A stretch of DNA of 8,937 bases. Source: an uncultured Treponema sp. (GTDB taxonomy: Bacteria > Spirochaetota > Spirochaetia > Treponematales > Treponemataceae). The stretch spans positions 1 through 8,937 of the forward strand of contig CALHVG010000018.1 in assembly GCA_938039145.1 (NCBI GenBank), read 5' to 3'. Below, one piece after another: positions 1-7,377 of the stretch (position 1 is its first letter; every line of letters starts with the position of its first letter). A model generated the notes under the pieces. That model was given only the letters and a program-made list of their open reading frames with translations, was not told the DNA's origin and made no database searches. The position numbers and the translations under genes are program-made.

Positions 1-484
1 CGCGCCGCGCGGTCGAAAAGTGCCTGCCGGAATTTTCTCCGAGCCAAGTATCCAAAAACAGGCGCACGCCTTCGATTTGCTTTTTGCCGCTCTCATTCGA
101 AAGGGAAATATCGACGCGGATACTGTCGTTTTCTTTTCCGTCGGAAGCCATAAATGTGAACAAAACGGTACATTCGAATTTATCTTTAAGGCTAAATGTA
201 AGCCGTGCTCCGTCTTCGGTTGCAGAAGACGCTATGCGTATACCGCCGCTTCGCGAAAGCTTTTGCACGTTTTTTCCGTACAGCACATACAAACCCGAAT
301 TGACGCTGTAGCGCTTTGAATCGAGCAGAGACACATAGGAGCCCTGCTCGTTTTGCCGATACAAAAAAACCGTGCCGTCGTAATCTTCTATAACAAGGCG
401 CAATGTACCGCTTTTTATATCGACATCGGCGGACAGGGCGGAAAAAACGGATACGAGCGCGGCGATAATCAAATAACGTTTCAT
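1..484 (-). CDS. Exported protein of unknown function (5' part, runs off the window)
   Basis: The minus-strand frame is open from an ATG at 484-482 to the window edge, about 161 codons with no stop. The product begins MKRYLIIAALVSVFSALSA, a typical Sec signal peptide (basic n-region, hydrophobic core, small residues before a likely cut after ALSA). The mature part is polar, with alternating hydrophobic residues suggesting beta structure (for example LRLVIEDYDGTVFLYRQ), so a periplasmic or surface beta-rich domain is an inference. A GGGAG-like ribosome site lies about 8 to 13 nt before the start. The ATG begins one base after the stop codon of another minus-strand frame (486-488), the usual spacing of coupled operon genes. 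I do not recognise the family. The + strand frames over this stretch are taken to be antisense shadows, because the signal peptide and upstream coupling favour the minus strand. Confidence 0.72.
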   Translation of the reverse strand, partial: MKRYLIIAALVSVFSALSADVDIKSGTLRLVIEDYDGTVFLYRQNEQGSYVSLLDSKRYSVNSGLYVLYGKNVQKLSRSGGIRIASSATEDGARLTFSLKDKFECTVLFTFMASDGKENDSIRVDISLSNESGKKQIEGVRLFLDTWLGENSGRHFSTARR

Positions 485-485
485 A

Positions 486-560
486 TTACAAGTCTCCCTG
501 AGCTCCGAGCAGCTTTTCAAGCTCTTTCGCCTTTTTTTTCAAGGATTTTGAAAGTCCGGC
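486..560 (-). CDS. 3' end of an unidentified minus-strand gene (fragment)
   Basis: Read on the minus strand, this frame ends with residues like SLKKKAKELEKLLGAQGDL and a TAA at 488-486, one base before the ATG of the exported-protein gene. The charged, heptad-like Lys/Glu/Leu ending looks like the C-terminal helix of a real protein. The frame stays open back to a TAG at 612-614 but contains no ATG or GTG start, so only the tail of the gene is present. Its upstream part overlaps the comF-like frame on the other strand, so the right boundary given here is approximate. The two cannot both be intact: the gene appears cut where comF sequence begins. The family cannot be told from so short a tail. 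Confidence 0.4.
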   Translation of the reverse strand, partial: AGLSKSLKKKAKELEKLLGAQGDL

Positions 561-937
561 TTGAAGAGATTTCCCGTCGGTTCGGAAAAGTTTCGTTTGT
601 TCCCGTTCCTCCTAGACCCGGAAAAATAAAAAAGGAAGGCTGGGACCAAATCGAGGAACTTTCGCTTTTCCTTGAGCATAGATATGGATTTTCTATGGAT
701 AGAATTCTTGGGCGAAAAAGTTCCGTGCAGCAGAAAACCCTTGGCCGGGACGGGCGGCTTAAAACCATCGGTTCTGCGTATTTTGTGAAGGACGGATTTT
801 CGCCTGTCCCTGAGAGGATATGCGTTATCGACGACGTTATGACCACAGGAGCAACACTCGAAGGAATCGCTGGCGTTCTGAAGGAAAAAGGCGCAAAAGA
901 GGTATTTGCAGTAACTCTCTTTACCGTGGACAGCTAG
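548..937 (+). CDS. comF: ComF-family phosphoribosyltransferase, N-terminally truncated
   Basis: The recognisable part reads FVPVPPRPGK, then KEGWDQ (the place of the family's RGFNQ), then SSVQQKTLGRDGRLK (the R-T/S-Q-LGR element), and ends with CVIDDVMTTGATLEG, the PRPP-binding loop of type I phosphoribosyltransferases (DD followed by TTGAT). ComF proteins are linked to DNA uptake and related nucleotide metabolism, but their substrate is not established. Full-length members are roughly 220 to 240 residues, with an N-terminal four-cysteine zinc site and a linker helix. Here no such part exists: the frame upstream of about 545 overlaps minus-strand genes and has no cysteine pairs. The frame remains open upstream to an ATG at 353, but a start there would put about 130 nt antisense to the exported-protein gene. 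TTG at 548 is the first plausible start near the homologous part, with a weak AAGG 3 nt before it. It could be a 5'-truncated pseudogene. Confidence 0.7.
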   Translation: MKVRLEEISRRFGKVSFVPVPPRPGKIKKEGWDQIEELSLFLEHRYGFSMDRILGRKSSVQQKTLGRDGRLKTIGSAYFVKDGFSPVPERICVIDDVMTTGATLEGIAGVLKEKGAKEVFAVTLFTVDS

Positions 938-993
938 TAAAAAGATGTTTTGATTTTTATGAAAAAGGCGAACGAGTTTTTAAGATAAATGAA

Positions 994-1022
994 TTGCAAA
1001 AGAGGTGATTTCGGTGTATTCT
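994..1022 (+). promoter_or_regulatory. Probable sigma70-type promoter of the cheW operon
   Basis: TTGCAA (994-999) and TATTCT (1017-1022) are separated by exactly 17 nt, close to the TTGACA/TATAAT consensus. Transcription would begin near 1029 and give an untranslated leader of about 45 nt before the cheW ATG at 1075. It sits in the 137-nt gap after comF, just upstream of a long co-directional gene block, which is where an operon promoter is expected. No -24/-12 or flagellar sigma28-like motif was noticed. Confidence 0.5.
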
Positions 1023-1063
1023 ATATTTTGTAAGAAAATCTGTAGAAATTTGAAGAATTTTTT

Positions 1064-1069
1064 GAGGAG
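1064..1069 (+). promoter_or_regulatory. Ribosome binding site of cheW
   Basis: GAGGAG lies 5 nt before the ATG at 1075. It is a strong Shine-Dalgarno match and fixes this start, which also gives the expected N-terminus of a CheW protein. Confidence 0.75.
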
Positions 1070-1074
1070 TTTTT

Positions 1075-1551
1075 ATGGCAGATGATGTGCAGTTTCAGTT
1101 GGTAACGTTTAAGCTTGGCGAAGAATTGTACGGAGTTAACATAATGGATGTTAAGGAAATCGTAAAGATTCAGAGGATCCGGGCTATCCCAAATGCTCCT
1201 TACTACATGATCGGAATATTGAATCTTCGAGGGCAGATAATACCTATCATCGACCTGCATAGACGGTTTCATATAGGCGAAAAAGACGGCAGCGTAGAAC
1301 TGGACGAACTTGAAAGCGGATTTGTGATTCTTAATATTTCCGGAATGCAGATGGGAATCATCATCGATAAGGTGTCGCGTGTTGTTCAGGTTCACCAGAC
1401 GGAAGTGCAGGAGCCGCCGCAGATGATGGGTGGAATAGGCTCGGAATACATAACCGGCGTTGTGCGAAAAGACGAAGGTTATCTTATAATGCTTGACACG
1501 GCTAAACTTTTTGATCCGAAAGAACTGCAGAGAATCATAAAAAGACAGTAG
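1075..1551 (+). CDS. cheW: Chemotaxis coupling protein CheW
   Basis: This 158-residue protein is a single CheW domain of usual family length. CheW is the cytoplasmic adaptor that bridges methyl-accepting chemoreceptors and the CheA histidine kinase in receptor arrays. Visible family marks are the N-terminal strand VTFKLGEELYGVNIMDVKEI (residues 10-29), the central ILNLRGQIIPIIDL segment (residues 48-61) with the conserved NLRG loop (Arg52) used in receptor and kinase contact, and the C-terminal ITGVVRKDEGYLIMLD element (126-141) before a short basic tail. A strong GAGGAG site and a probable promoter precede it, so it appears to be the first gene of the operon. The next gene begins 2 nt after its stop. 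Spirochaetes often carry several CheW paralogues; which one this is cannot be decided from the window. Confidence 0.95.
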   Translation: MADDVQFQLVTFKLGEELYGVNIMDVKEIVKIQRIRAIPNAPYYMIGILNLRGQIIPIIDLHRRFHIGEKDGSVELDELESGFVILNISGMQMGIIIDKVSRVVQVHQTEVQEPPQMMGGIGSEYITGVVRKDEGYLIMLDTAKLFDPKELQRIIKRQ

Positions 1552-1553
1552 TT

Positions 1554-2687
1554 ATGATAAAAAATTACAGCACTACTATCCGCAGAAAGGAGATGGACGC
1601 AGTCTTGACCTGTATGGTTGACGAAAAAATCGGTCCAGGCGACTTGAATTCTAGGTTCATCCAGCAGGTAAAAGTGTCGTTCGGATGCGACGGGGCGGTT
1701 GCTCTCCGGACTCCTGAAACTGCGTTGAAATGTGCGCTTAAAGCCATCGGTTTTGAGGACGGCGGAACGATTATGATTTCCGCCCTTGCTCCATCGTGGC
1801 AGTTGCTTGCTGTGAAATCCTTGGGATATAAGCCGCTTGTTCTTGATGTGGAAGATTCCACAGGGCTTGTTAATGCGGAAATCGTTCAGCGTGGGATAAA
1901 CCACGGAGGTCGCCTCTTACTTCTCCATGAGTCGATGGGGATTCTTCCTAACATGGAAGAACTTGTGGCTTTGAATATTCCGATTATCGAAGACATTTCC
2001 ATGAGTGCGGGCGCGCTTGTTCCGGCGGAAGACGGCGGCGCAAATCAGACAAAGCCTGCTGTCGCCGGAAGTTTTGGAGTCTATTCTATTCTCTGCCTTG
2101 AGGAACGGGACGTGATAACTGCTGGCGGAGGGGCGGTCCTTATTGCGCCTGGCTTACGAAAATGGACGGTGCTTAAAAAAATTACCGATGAACTTTCAGC
2201 GACGGAACTTCTTCCCGATATAAATTGTGCGTTGGCGTGGATTCAGCTAAAAGAATTCAATAAGAATGAGGAAGCCAGAAAGAGAATTTTTTCGCTTTAC
2301 GAACGGGCGTGTATGTCGGGAAGGCACAAAATGTTTTCACGGAAAAACAATCCCGGTCTTCTTCCTTCGGCTGTTAATGATAAAAACGAAGAAAAAGAGA
2401 CTTCTGATGACGACGATTTTCCTCTTGATTACACGTCCACCATGTCAGCTTTTCCGCTTGTTTTGGCAAGTCCCTTCAAGGATGTGAAGCAGTACGCCGC
2501 CAAAAAAAACATAGAAATATCTCTTGCATACGAGGATTCAGTTATCGCAAAAAACGAGGAGGCTTTCTCGGCTACCTGCATCAGGGCAAAGTCGTTGTAT
2601 TTGCGTTGCGCCCTTTTCCCGTTATATCCTCGCCTTTCAAAAAGTCAGGTCGCAAAGATAGCAAAAGTTTTGGGGACACTTCCCTGA
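1554..2687 (+). CDS. DegT/DnrJ/EryC1-family aminotransferase-fold protein lacking the PLP lysine
   Basis: The 377 residues follow the layout of sugar aminotransferases of the DegT/DnrJ/EryC1 (AHBA synthase) family: an N-terminal segment with KIGPGDLNSRF (25-35), the helix-start RTPETALKCALKAIGF (52-67) where the family has SGT-AL, IIEDIS at 145-149 with Asp147 in place of the aspartate that binds the PLP ring nitrogen, and the glycine-rich TAGGGAVLI turn (189-197). In active members the Schiff-base lysine sits five residues before the first glycine of that turn (K-x-x-x-x-GEGG). Here that residue is Asp186, with Glu183, Glu184 and Arg185 before it, and no lysine is nearby. The acidic stretch NDKNEEKETSDDDD (275-288) looks like a disordered insertion. 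It is therefore probably not a transaminase despite its fold. ATG 1554 is preferred over ATG 1593 because it retains the family N-terminus, although the ribosome site is weak and coupling to cheW is likely. Confidence 0.8.
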   Translation: MIKNYSTTIRRKEMDAVLTCMVDEKIGPGDLNSRFIQQVKVSFGCDGAVALRTPETALKCALKAIGFEDGGTIMISALAPSWQLLAVKSLGYKPLVLDVEDSTGLVNAEIVQRGINHGGRLLLLHESMGILPNMEELVALNIPIIEDISMSAGALVPAEDGGANQTKPAVAGSFGVYSILCLEERDVITAGGGAVLIAPGLRKWTVLKKITDELSATELLPDINCALAWIQLKEFNKNEEARKRIFSLYERACMSGRHKMFSRKNNPGLLPSAVNDKNEEKETSDDDDFPLDYTSTMSAFPLVLASPFKDVKQYAAKKNIEISLAYEDSVIAKNEEAFSATCIRAKSLYLRCALFPLYPRLSKSQVAKIAKVLGTLP

Positions 2688-2710
2688 TTTTGTTGGAAGC
2701 AAGTTAAAAA

Positions 2711-3556
2711 ATGAAGAAATGTCTTATTGTTGTAAACACTAAAAAAAAAGATTCTCAAACTTACGGAAAGATGATTTCCGAATATTTGTCTACCAAAGGA
2801 ATATTTTCGTCTTTCTACAGTTTTGACGGCTTTTCGGAGGACGACCCGTTTTTGGGAGTGGATTTTGTTGTAACTTTGGGCGGCGACGGAACGGTTCTTT
2901 TTGCCGCAAGGGGCTGCGTTTCAAAAAAAATCCCTGTGTTTGCCGTGAATTTCGGCGAATTCGGATTTATAGCAAGTGTCCAGAAAGACGAATGGAAATC
3001 AGAACTGGATAGATTTCTTGACGGAAAATCCATAGTGGAAGAGCGGAGCATGCTTCAGGCGGCTCTTCTTACGGGAGACGAAAAGAGGCAGTTTTCTTCA
3101 AGCGGTTTGAATGATGTTGTGATATGCGCAAAGTCTGCGGCAAGTACAATCAGTCTTGAGGTTACATATAACGCGATTCCGCTCGGACGTTTCAAGTCCG
3201 ATGGCGTTATCGTAAGCACAGCCACGGGTTCTACGGCGTATTCGGCTTCCGCAGGAGGGCCTATAATCGATCCTGAAATGGATGCGTTTGTGCTTACTCC
3301 GATAAATTCTTTTTCACTGTCTGCTCGCCCGCTCGTATTAAGTCCGAAAGGGGAACTTAGGGTGCGTGTTCTTCCTTCTCGCCAAAGCAATGTGATAATA
3401 ATCGTGGACGGGCAGCATCCGTTCGATCTTAGGGAAGGCGACGTGGTAAAAGTCCGCCGAATTTCCGACAGATTCAGGCTTGTGGGGGGCTCTACCGAAG
3501 GATTTTACGATGCACTTCGCTCAAAATTGAACTGGTCGGGAGGTCCTCATGCTTGA
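2711..3556 (+). CDS. nadK: NAD kinase (ATP-NAD kinase)
   Basis: The 281-residue product matches NAD kinase in length and motifs. NAD kinase phosphorylates NAD+ at the 2'-hydroxyl of the adenosine ribose to give NADP+ and is usually essential. Visible are the GGDGT phosphate-donor motif (57-61), the following VNFGEFGF segment (79-86, in place of the usual N-x-G-x-LGF), the LNDVVI element (133-138, usually NE) and DGVIVSTATGSTAYS (164-178) with the TGSTAY signature. The PRPLVL-type element appears as ARPLVL (205-210), and IVDGQ (231-235) is the C-terminal nucleotide-site loop. It starts 23 nt after the upstream gene with a GGAAG-like site, and its last 8 nt overlap the start of recN, so the two are very likely translated together. 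All key motifs are intact, so an active enzyme is expected. Confidence 0.96.
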   Translation: MKKCLIVVNTKKKDSQTYGKMISEYLSTKGIFSSFYSFDGFSEDDPFLGVDFVVTLGGDGTVLFAARGCVSKKIPVFAVNFGEFGFIASVQKDEWKSELDRFLDGKSIVEERSMLQAALLTGDEKRQFSSSGLNDVVICAKSAASTISLEVTYNAIPLGRFKSDGVIVSTATGSTAYSASAGGPIIDPEMDAFVLTPINSFSLSARPLVLSPKGELRVRVLPSRQSNVIIIVDGQHPFDLREGDVVKVRRISDRFRLVGGSTEGFYDALRSKLNWSGGPHA

Positions 3557-5258
3557 AAATCTTTCCATAAAGGATTTTGCGATAATCGCATCGGAAAATA
3601 TAGAATTCGAAAATGGATTTACTGTTCTTTCCGGTGAGACTGGAGCCGGAAAATCCATTCTTATCGGGGCGCTTTCGTTTTTGCTCGGAGGAAAGGCGGA
3701 CGTTTCTCAGATACGTTCGGGTTGCGCTGAAGCGAGCGTAAGCGGTTCGTTTTTTATTGAAGAAAACGTTTCCAAGGATGCCGAAGACTGGCTTGAAGAA
3801 CACGGCATTGAAATGGAAGAAAGGCGTATTCTTTTGCGCCGTTTTATTCGTAGCAACGGAAAAACTGGGGCGTTCATAGGAAATTCGGCTGTTACCAGAA
3901 GCGACCTTGCGGATTTTTCGTCTTTTTTGGTGGATATTCACGGTCAGCACCAGCATCAGTCGTTGATGAAAGTTTCCGAACACAGAAAATTCTTGGATTC
4001 AAGGGCGGGCATTGTTTCTGATGTTGAAAAATTCACGGAACTTTATACGCGCCTTGTAGAAACCAGAAAAAATCTCGAGCGGCTTGAAAATTCCGCTGTT
4101 GACAGGGAGCGCAAACTCGAAATATACGGTTTTGCGGTGAAAGAAATTTCGGAGGCAAGGCTTCAGGCAGGCGAGGATGAGAGACTGGAGGAAGAGGAAA
4201 GCCGTCTTTCTTCATACGAAAAACTTTATTCTGCCGTGGATTCTATAACGACCGTGCTTGACGGAGATGACGGCGGAGTTATTTCTCTTCTGAAAAAGGC
4301 AAGAAAGGAAAGCGCCTACGCCTCGAATCTTGACAAAAGCCTTGCTTCGCTTGACTCAAGGCTTGAGTCGTCTTTTTATGAGATTTCCGATATCGCTGAA
4401 GAATTTTCTTCATATTCCGAACGACTTATATACGATCCGGCTCATCTTTCCGAAGTGCAGGAACGCCTTTCATTGATATATAACCTGAAAAAAAAATACG
4501 CAAGTTCTTCTTCCGCTCCGTTGAGTGAAGTTTTCGACTATCTTGAGGACGCAAAAAGGCAGCTTGAAAATTTGGAAAAAGGCACTGAAAACAAAGACGC
4601 TTTGGAAGCGGAAAAAAAGATTCTTGAAAAGCAGGTGTACATCGCCGCAAAGGAAATATCTAAAAAAAGGAAGGCGGTCGCCGATTCTCTTTCAGGCGAG
4701 GTCGCAGAAATCCTTGACAAACTTGGAATGAAAGGCACTCGTTTTGGAGTAAGCCTTATAGAAAAAAGCGGAAACGATGTTGAGCAGAAATGCGGTCCGT
4801 ACGGGATGGATGACGTAGAATTTCTTATAAGTGCAAACCAAGGCTCTCCGCTTCAGCCGCTGGCAAAAATCGCAAGCGGCGGCGAGTTGAGCCGTGTGAT
4901 GCTTGCGCTGAAGACGATATTTTCTAAGAACGACCCTGTGGGGACTATGGTCTTTGACGAGATAGACACCGGAATCGGAGGGGAAGTCGCGGTTCAGGTT
5001 GGGGAACATTTGAGAAAACTTTCCATGAACAAGCAGATTTTCTGTATAACCCACCTAGCCAGCATCGCGGTTTATGCCGATAATCAGATAAGAATCAGGA
5101 AGGCGGTTACTGAAGGAAAAACCGAATCTTCAGTTGAGCCTGTGAAGGGCGAGGGAAGGGTTCACGAGATTGCCCGAATGCTTTCAGGTGATGCGGAAAG
5201 CCCTGAATCCCTTGAACACGCAAGAGCTATGCTCGAAAAATATTCGGGTTCGATGTAG
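3549..5258 (+). CDS. recN: DNA repair protein RecN
   Basis: This 569-residue SMC-like ATPase has the normal RecN length and layout. RecN binds single-stranded DNA ends at double-strand breaks and helps hold sister chromatids together for RecA-dependent repair. The N-terminal half-domain has Walker A GETGAGKS (29-36) and the RecN-type DIHGQHQHQ segment (129-137). A coiled-coil region with many Glu, Lys and Leu residues spans roughly 155-385. The C-terminal half has the ABC signature ASGGELSRVMLALK (442-455), Walker B with TMVFDEIDTGIGG (466-478) and the switch histidine in ITHLASIA (500-507). GGGAGG lies just before ATG 3549, and the start overlaps the end of nadK by 8 nt. No LexA-type operator was recognised before it, so damage control through its own promoter is not supported here. 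Confidence 0.97.
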   Translation: MLENLSIKDFAIIASENIEFENGFTVLSGETGAGKSILIGALSFLLGGKADVSQIRSGCAEASVSGSFFIEENVSKDAEDWLEEHGIEMEERRILLRRFIRSNGKTGAFIGNSAVTRSDLADFSSFLVDIHGQHQHQSLMKVSEHRKFLDSRAGIVSDVEKFTELYTRLVETRKNLERLENSAVDRERKLEIYGFAVKEISEARLQAGEDERLEEEESRLSSYEKLYSAVDSITTVLDGDDGGVISLLKKARKESAYASNLDKSLASLDSRLESSFYEISDIAEEFSSYSERLIYDPAHLSEVQERLSLIYNLKKKYASSSSAPLSEVFDYLEDAKRQLENLEKGTENKDALEAEKKILEKQVYIAAKEISKKRKAVADSLSGEVAEILDKLGMKGTRFGVSLIEKSGNDVEQKCGPYGMDDVEFLISANQGSPLQPLAKIASGGELSRVMLALKTIFSKNDPVGTMVFDEIDTGIGGEVAVQVGEHLRKLSMNKQIFCITHLASIAVYADNQIRIRKAVTEGKTESSVEPVKGEGRVHEIARMLSGDAESPESLEHARAMLEKYSGSM

Positions 5259-5281
5259 AAAGAACAGAGAGGAATGAAAAT

Positions 5282-6085
5282 ATGGCGAAAATTTCCGAAG
5301 AAAGCAGACTGGAACTTGCCGAGGCGATAAAACCGTATCAGTCAAAGATAGCCGTCTTGTTGGCGCAGGAAAAGTCGGTTTTAAGTTCGCTTAGTTCAAA
5401 AGATCCTATGACCCCATACAAGAAAATAGAGCTGTGCGAAAGCATGATTTTTATTTCCACGCTGTACATGGCACAGAACGAACTTTCGCTTAAACTTATT
5501 GGGGTCAAAAACAACGACGCTTTGAACGACGCAAGAAAAATTATCTACAAGGCGATAATCTATCTTGAAGACATAGTTACGAACACCATAGACATTCCGT
5601 ATTCGGATTTGAGCAAATGCTACGAAAAAATACAGGAAATCCCCGTTGAAAAACGCTACTACCTTGTTCGTAAACTCGGTCTTTCCATAAATATGCTTGA
5701 AGAGGCGTTCGGAGACAACAGCAAATGGAAGTGGTCGTTCGTGGAACTGAAAGGACGTTTTGCGGTAGTTGCTAAAAACTATGTGGATATGCGCAAGGCT
5801 GAAAAAGACTACAAAGACCCGAGCTGCGACACTTACGAGACCACGGTTCTTTACATGAGGATGATAATCAAGCTGCTTGAAACAAGCGCAGCCGAATACC
5901 GGGACAAATACGAACTTTCAACAAGGCGTATAGATGATATGCGGAACGGCATAAAATTCCTTCTTGCGCGCCACAAACTGGCTCTTGTTCTAAGGGACGT
6001 AAAAACCGCGGAAGAAATAAAGAAAAAGGCTCTTGTTTGGAAGGACAAGATGAACGCCGACCAGAAATCGGGTTCTTCAAGGTAG
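5282..6085 (+). CDS. Conserved-looking all-helical protein of unknown function
   Basis: This 267-residue protein has no signal peptide, membrane segment or motif that I recognise. It is highly charged, with repeated heptad-like Lys/Glu/Leu/Ile spacing, consistent with a soluble helical bundle in the cytoplasm. Examples are residues 1-35, the aromatic-containing middle (KWKWSFVELKGRF, 148-160) and a long basic C-terminal helix (about 215-262) ending in a short polar tail. Codon use and base composition look like the neighbours, so recent transfer is unlikely. A GAGAGGAA ribosome site lies about 7 nt before the ATG. It begins 23 nt after recN and ends 3 nt before the next start, so it belongs to the operon. 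From memory, Treponema genomes also have a hypothetical gene just after recN. Function cannot be assigned; a partner role with RecN or the HD protein is speculation. Confidence 0.85.
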   Translation: MAKISEESRLELAEAIKPYQSKIAVLLAQEKSVLSSLSSKDPMTPYKKIELCESMIFISTLYMAQNELSLKLIGVKNNDALNDARKIIYKAIIYLEDIVTNTIDIPYSDLSKCYEKIQEIPVEKRYYLVRKLGLSINMLEEAFGDNSKWKWSFVELKGRFAVVAKNYVDMRKAEKDYKDPSCDTYETTVLYMRMIIKLLETSAAEYRDKYELSTRRIDDMRNGIKFLLARHKLALVLRDVKTAEEIKKKALVWKDKMNADQKSGSSR

Positions 6086-6088
6086 CGG

Positions 6089-7324
6089 GTGCCTGGAATC
6101 ATGCTTGACAAAAAATTTGCGTATAAAATTTTCGAGGCGTTTTCTATTCAAAGGTGGACGGATTTGGTTCGTCCTTTTGACATTGTTGAGATGGACAAAG
6201 CCGGCGAAAAAATGGTGCTTTCTTACATAATCGGAAAGGCAGAGGAAGCGGAAGGCAGGTACGTTGACTGGACATGGATAATACACGCCTCGCTTTTTGA
6301 ACTTTTGCGTAAAATTGCGTTGTGCGACATAAAAGCGCCCGTTCAGTCGATGCTCCAAAAAGAATATCCCGACGAATACATGAGGTTGAACGAGTGGGTG
6401 CTGAACCAATACGAACCCATGCTTTCGGACAGCGACTTGTTCGAAAAATTTTCGCTTTACATTGAGCATAAATCCGGGAAAAGAGCCTTGCCCGAAAACA
6501 AAAAACTTTCGGAGCGGATTTTTTCTGCGGCGCATAAATATGCTTCAATGCGGGAACTTTCCATGCTCAGCGTGGTGAACGAACCTATGAGGTACGAGAA
6601 AATCCGTAGGGAACTTCAGGCGGAATTAAACTCGTTTACGGATCTTTCGGGCGTTCGCCTTTTGTTAAACGAGCCGCGTTCCTTTGAGTTTATCCTTAAA
6701 ATCGAGCAGCTAAGGTTTCAGGTAAGGTGGAACCAGACCCCAAGAATTCCGGAAACTACCGTGCTTGGACATTGCTTTTTTGTCGCCATAATCACATTGC
6801 TTTTGTGCCGTTCGGGAAAAAATGAGATGTGCGATTTTCGTGTGGTGAACAATTATTTTTGCGCCCTATTCCATGATCTTCCTGAGGCTGTTACAAGGGA
6901 CATCATCTCGCCTGTAAAGACTGCGACCGACGGACTTCCGAACATAGTGAAAAAAATTGAGGATCGCATAGTTGCGAATGAGCTTCTTCCGCTAATGGAA
7001 AGTTATTTTTCCAACGACCTGATGTATTATACTTCCGATGAATTTTCAAACAGAATCCTGGATTCGGACGGAAAAGTAAAGCACGTAACTTACGAGGAAC
7101 TGAACGAAAAATACAACGACAAAAAATATTTTCCTGTGGACGGACGGCTTGTCCGTGTGGCCGACCATCTTTCTGCGCTCATGGAGGCCGACAGTTCCAT
7201 AAGGCACGGGATAACGTCGGAACATCTGGAGTTGGGAAGGAAAGGCATGCTCGAGCATTACGTTCCGGGCGAACTTATAAACGGCGTTGACGCAGGAAAA
7301 CTTTTTAGGGACATAGCCGGCTGA
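6089..7324 (+). CDS. HD-domain phosphohydrolase-like protein, YfbR-type active site
   Basis: The 411-residue frame begins at GTG 6089 (AAGG 6 nt upstream). ATG 6101, which would remove four residues, is an equally possible start. Numbered from 6089, residues 1-200 form a domain I do not recognise, rich in aromatic and charged residues. The HD domain follows: RW (213-214), His228 in TTVLGH, His262-Asp263 in FHDLPEAVTRD, Glu266, Asp271, and Asp359 in RVADHLSAL. The spacing H-D-x2-E-x4-D equals that of E. coli YfbR (H68, D69, E72, D77), a metal-dependent 5'-deoxynucleotidase. The last ligand lies farther away because of an insertion at about 310-348. All the residues needed for hydrolysis appear present, so activity on a nucleotide or related phosphoester is plausible, but the substrate is inferred. 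It follows the helical protein by 3 nt and ends the tight gene block. Confidence 0.85.
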   Translation: MPGIMLDKKFAYKIFEAFSIQRWTDLVRPFDIVEMDKAGEKMVLSYIIGKAEEAEGRYVDWTWIIHASLFELLRKIALCDIKAPVQSMLQKEYPDEYMRLNEWVLNQYEPMLSDSDLFEKFSLYIEHKSGKRALPENKKLSERIFSAAHKYASMRELSMLSVVNEPMRYEKIRRELQAELNSFTDLSGVRLLLNEPRSFEFILKIEQLRFQVRWNQTPRIPETTVLGHCFFVAIITLLLCRSGKNEMCDFRVVNNYFCALFHDLPEAVTRDIISPVKTATDGLPNIVKKIEDRIVANELLPLMESYFSNDLMYYTSDEFSNRILDSDGKVKHVTYEELNEKYNDKKYFPVDGRLVRVADHLSALMEADSSIRHGITSEHLELGRKGMLEHYVPGELINGVDAGKLFRDIAG

Positions 7325-7365
7325 TTTTCCCGTTCAAGCGTGTAAATAAAAGGTCTTTTCCTGCC

Positions 7366-7371
7366 GATAAT
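7366..7371 (+). promoter_or_regulatory. Possible -10 box directly before the LysM gene
   Basis: GATAAT differs from TATAAT at one base. It ends 6 nt before the ATG at 7378, so a transcript starting at the normal distance would begin at or next to that ATG. No convincing -35 hexamer is present 16 to 18 nt upstream (the sequence there is around GTAAATA). No good Shine-Dalgarno sequence precedes either ATG 7378 or ATG 7390, so the box may matter, but it may also be chance. Confidence 0.25.
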
Positions 7372-7377
7372 CTAGCC

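Noticed and set aside
20..319. + strand frame at the left edge
   Set aside because: It lies opposite a minus-strand gene with a clear signal peptide and coupled start, and its peptide shows no motif.
353..545. Long N-terminal extension of the comF frame from ATG 353
   Set aside because: The first 130 nt are antisense to the exported-protein gene, the peptide has no zinc-site cysteines and no ComF similarity, and no ribosome site precedes it.
1014..1085. Leader peptide of 23 codons from GTG 1014 overlapping the cheW start
   Set aside because: It has an AGAGGTG site 6 nt upstream, but its first codons coincide with the end of the promoter spacer and the -10 box. A transcript from that promoter would begin after the GTG.
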